Under the pieces are notes generated by a model. It had not been told where the DNA came from. It was given only the letters and a program-made list of their open reading frames with translations, and made no database searches. The translations under genes were made by a program, and so were the position numbers. Of a stretch of 64,000 nt of DNA, positions 62,938 to 64,000 are shown piece by piece; within the stretch, counting starts at the first letter, position 1; every line of letters starts with the position of its first letter. The DNA is from Polynucleobacter sp. MWH-Braz-FAM2G. Its GTDB lineage: Bacteria > Pseudomonadota > Gammaproteobacteria > Burkholderiales > Burkholderiaceae. Where the stretch lies: the NCBI RefSeq assembly GCF_018687635.1, contig NZ_CP061300.1, positions 1,178,001-1,242,000 on the forward strand, read 5' to 3'.

Positions 62938-63326
62938 GAAATTTCCTTTTAATTTGGTAAAAATTTAAAACTTGCAACGTCGCAAGGTTAACTCACTGTA
63001 ATTTATCTTACTAATATTAGTAATCACACCTTACAACTAATCTTAATAATATATAAATACTAGATATATTTGGGACTTTAGTACTACTCCAACTACTATA
63101 TTTTTTGAGTCTCAAGCGCCCTTAATTTCCACATCAACCTCATCAATCGTCGATTAAGGCATATCATTTAGTAGAATAAATTATAAGCCATTGTTTTTAT
63201 TGATTTTATTATTTACACAGACTCATCATCTACAGAACATACCCCACACCCAAGCCAAATCCAATGCATTTAGAGCTAATTTGAAAGAGAAATTTGTCAG
63301 AAAATTAGTTGCAAATATACAACTAA
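62938..63326. other. AT-rich intergenic control region upstream of flp
   Basis: About 390 bases without a credible gene. It holds the flp ribosome site (next to 62938), a small hairpin CTTGC-N6-GCAAG (62971-62986) that would lie in the flp leader, a 16-bp perfect palindrome (63008-63023), TAGTA-N10-TACTA (63079-63098), and at its left-strand end a hairpin by the stop of the membrane protein gene. A plus-strand frame of 80 codons (63191-63433) runs through the opposite gene and has no ribosome site or family pattern. Confidence 0.6.
63008..63023. promoter_or_regulatory. 16-bp perfect palindrome, candidate operator of the flp/tad operon
   Basis: TTACTAATATTAGTAA reads the same on both strands and lies 71 bases upstream of the flp start codon, where a dimeric regulator could act on the promoter. 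The region is AT-rich, which raises the chance of such palindromes. The regulator is not known; the NarL-type protein at 53559 is one candidate. Confidence 0.4.
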
Positions 63327-63328
63327 TT
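63303..63328 (-). terminator. Possible weak terminator of the membrane protein gene
   Basis: AATTAGTTG (63303-63311) and CAACTAATT (63320-63328) form a 9-bp stem with an 8-base loop that begins at the stop codon. The stem is AT-rich and the following T run on the minus strand is short, so the call is weak. Confidence 0.35.
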
Positions 63329-64000
63329 AGTCGCGATTGCCCTCTACTTTGCGATGAACAACTGCAACTTTATCCTCATATACCCTCTTCCAATCTTTTT
63401 GAGTGTCTAGATAAAGAACAATTTTTTGGTTAGGCGGGAAGATCGTCCAACTGATACCCTCATCTACGAACTTTCTGGATAAGAAATCTACATCAGATGA
63501 ATGTATCCATTCAAAATAATCATTAACCACTTTATTTCCATACAAGTCAGCTCGGCCATCTATAAAGACTGGCACCCCCTGAGAAATCAAAAACCCGCCA
63601 AAATTATAAAAATTAAGGACTTTGCCCTTAATTCCATTTTCTCTAGCAGCATTTAAAGCCTTGTAGGGTGCACTAATTTCAGGGGTTAAGCTAACAACAA
63701 ATCGGCTGGATAAGAATGTGACGGCAAAAATTATCCCTATACAACCAAGCCAATGCTTCCAAGCTATAAATTGTCCCGATCGCTTAAAACTCGAATTACC
63801 CAAAGAACTGGGCTTGTCATGAGAGCGGGCGGAACAAAACTCTCCTATTGGTGTTGCCAATAACAAAGGAGCCAGCAAACCAAAAATTGAGACATAACGC
63901 ACGTGTTGTATAGCCTCGTACAAAAGTCCAATAATTAACACTAGACGACCCACAGAGAGAGCTAGCCCCCCTCTTGTACCCAAAACCAAAATCAAAACGA
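63327..64000 (-). CDS. Polytopic membrane protein of unknown function, C-terminal part (N-terminus beyond the window)
   Basis: At least 222 residues, open to the right edge, so the true start lies outside. Hydrophobic segments at about 5-25, 28-48 and 82-103 are followed by a soluble C-terminal domain (about 105-222). This contains KVLNFYNFGGFLISQGVPVFIDGRADLYG (spread over 124-152), a motif I recall from large bacterial membrane proteins with many spans that are annotated as hypothetical and that look like membrane glycosyltransferases. The function is not known. It is transcribed toward the flp control region. Confidence 0.75.
   Translation of the reverse strand, partial: VLILVLGTRGGLALSVGRLVLIIGLLYEAIQHVRYVSIFGLLAPLLLATPIGEFCSARSHDKPSSLGNSSFKRSGQFIAWKHWLGCIGIIFAVTFLSSRFVVSLTPEISAPYKALNAARENGIKGKVLNFYNFGGFLISQGVPVFIDGRADLYGNKVVNDYFEWIHSSDVDFLSRKFVDEGISWTIFPPNQKIVLYLDTQKDWKRVYEDKVAVVHRKVEGNRD

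Noticed and set aside
63191..63433. 80-codon plus-strand frame near the right end
   Set aside because: It overlaps the membrane protein gene, has no ribosome site, and shows no family pattern.
1..64000. Mobile elements, prophage, CRISPR or defence genes
   Set aside because: No transposase, integrase, Cas, toxin-antitoxin or restriction gene was recognised, and no spaced direct-repeat array was seen.

Overview
The window reads as a contiguous piece of chromosome from a free-living betaproteobacterium of the Burkholderiaceae, most likely Polynucleobacter or a close relative. This rests on recognised gene families and order, not on a database search: a gmk-rpoZ-spoT block facing greB, the sigma factor/DUF3619/DUF3106/RDD series seen in Burkholderiales, two orphan Bug-type (tripartite tricarboxylate transporter) binding proteins, moderate G+C, and very dense coding. 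No transposase, integrase, phage gene or CRISPR array was seen.

Layout. 1-403 is the start of acetolactate synthase, leaving the window. 597-2795 is a sigma factor with a membrane partner, a DUF3106 protein and an RDD protein. 10603-2800 (minus) is an MCE-type lipid transport operon (permease with fused STAS domain, ATPase, MCE protein, auxiliary lipoprotein) that runs on into a Bug protein, an unusual SDR and an FtsX-type permease. After tRNA-Arg come housekeeping genes: greB, spoT, rpoZ, gmk, yicC, rph, rdgB and hemW. 18136-21255 holds CoA-linked metabolism (crotonase, Bug protein, CaiB/BaiF transferase). 21340-29203 holds an alkyl/aryl-sulfatase, a persulfide dioxygenase-rhodanese fusion, small envelope proteins, a secreted lipase, tRNA-Ser and an FAD oxidoreductase. 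29303-33965 holds pgi, a phosphohexomutase and a rare-looking fusion of a solute-binding protein to a TRIC-type channel.

The last 28 kb is almost entirely surface filament machinery. A type IV pilus operon (about 52344 down to 33986, minus) holds major and minor pilins, prepilin peptidase, PilT, FimT/PilV/PilW/PilX, PilY1, fused PilM-PilN, fused PilO-PilP, secretin, assembly ATPase, platform protein and a lytic transglycosylase, and ends in a cyclic-nucleotide-binding MscS channel whose TTG start overlaps the stop of the preceding gene. A Tad/Flp pilus operon (62937 down to 54628, minus) holds flp, tadV, rcpC, rcpA, a small lipoprotein, tadZ, tadA, tadB, tadC and tadE. Between them sit two PilZ proteins, a small coiled-coil protein, and a NarL-type regulator with Glu where the phosphorylated Asp should be. 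The picture is of a cell that regulates two filament systems next to each other, with c-di-GMP (PilZ) and cyclic nucleotides (channel) as plausible inputs. The window ends in a partial polytopic membrane protein.

Most functions are assigned from remembered family motifs. Promoter calls are weak, and several start codons were chosen on ribosome binding sites or signal peptides as stated.
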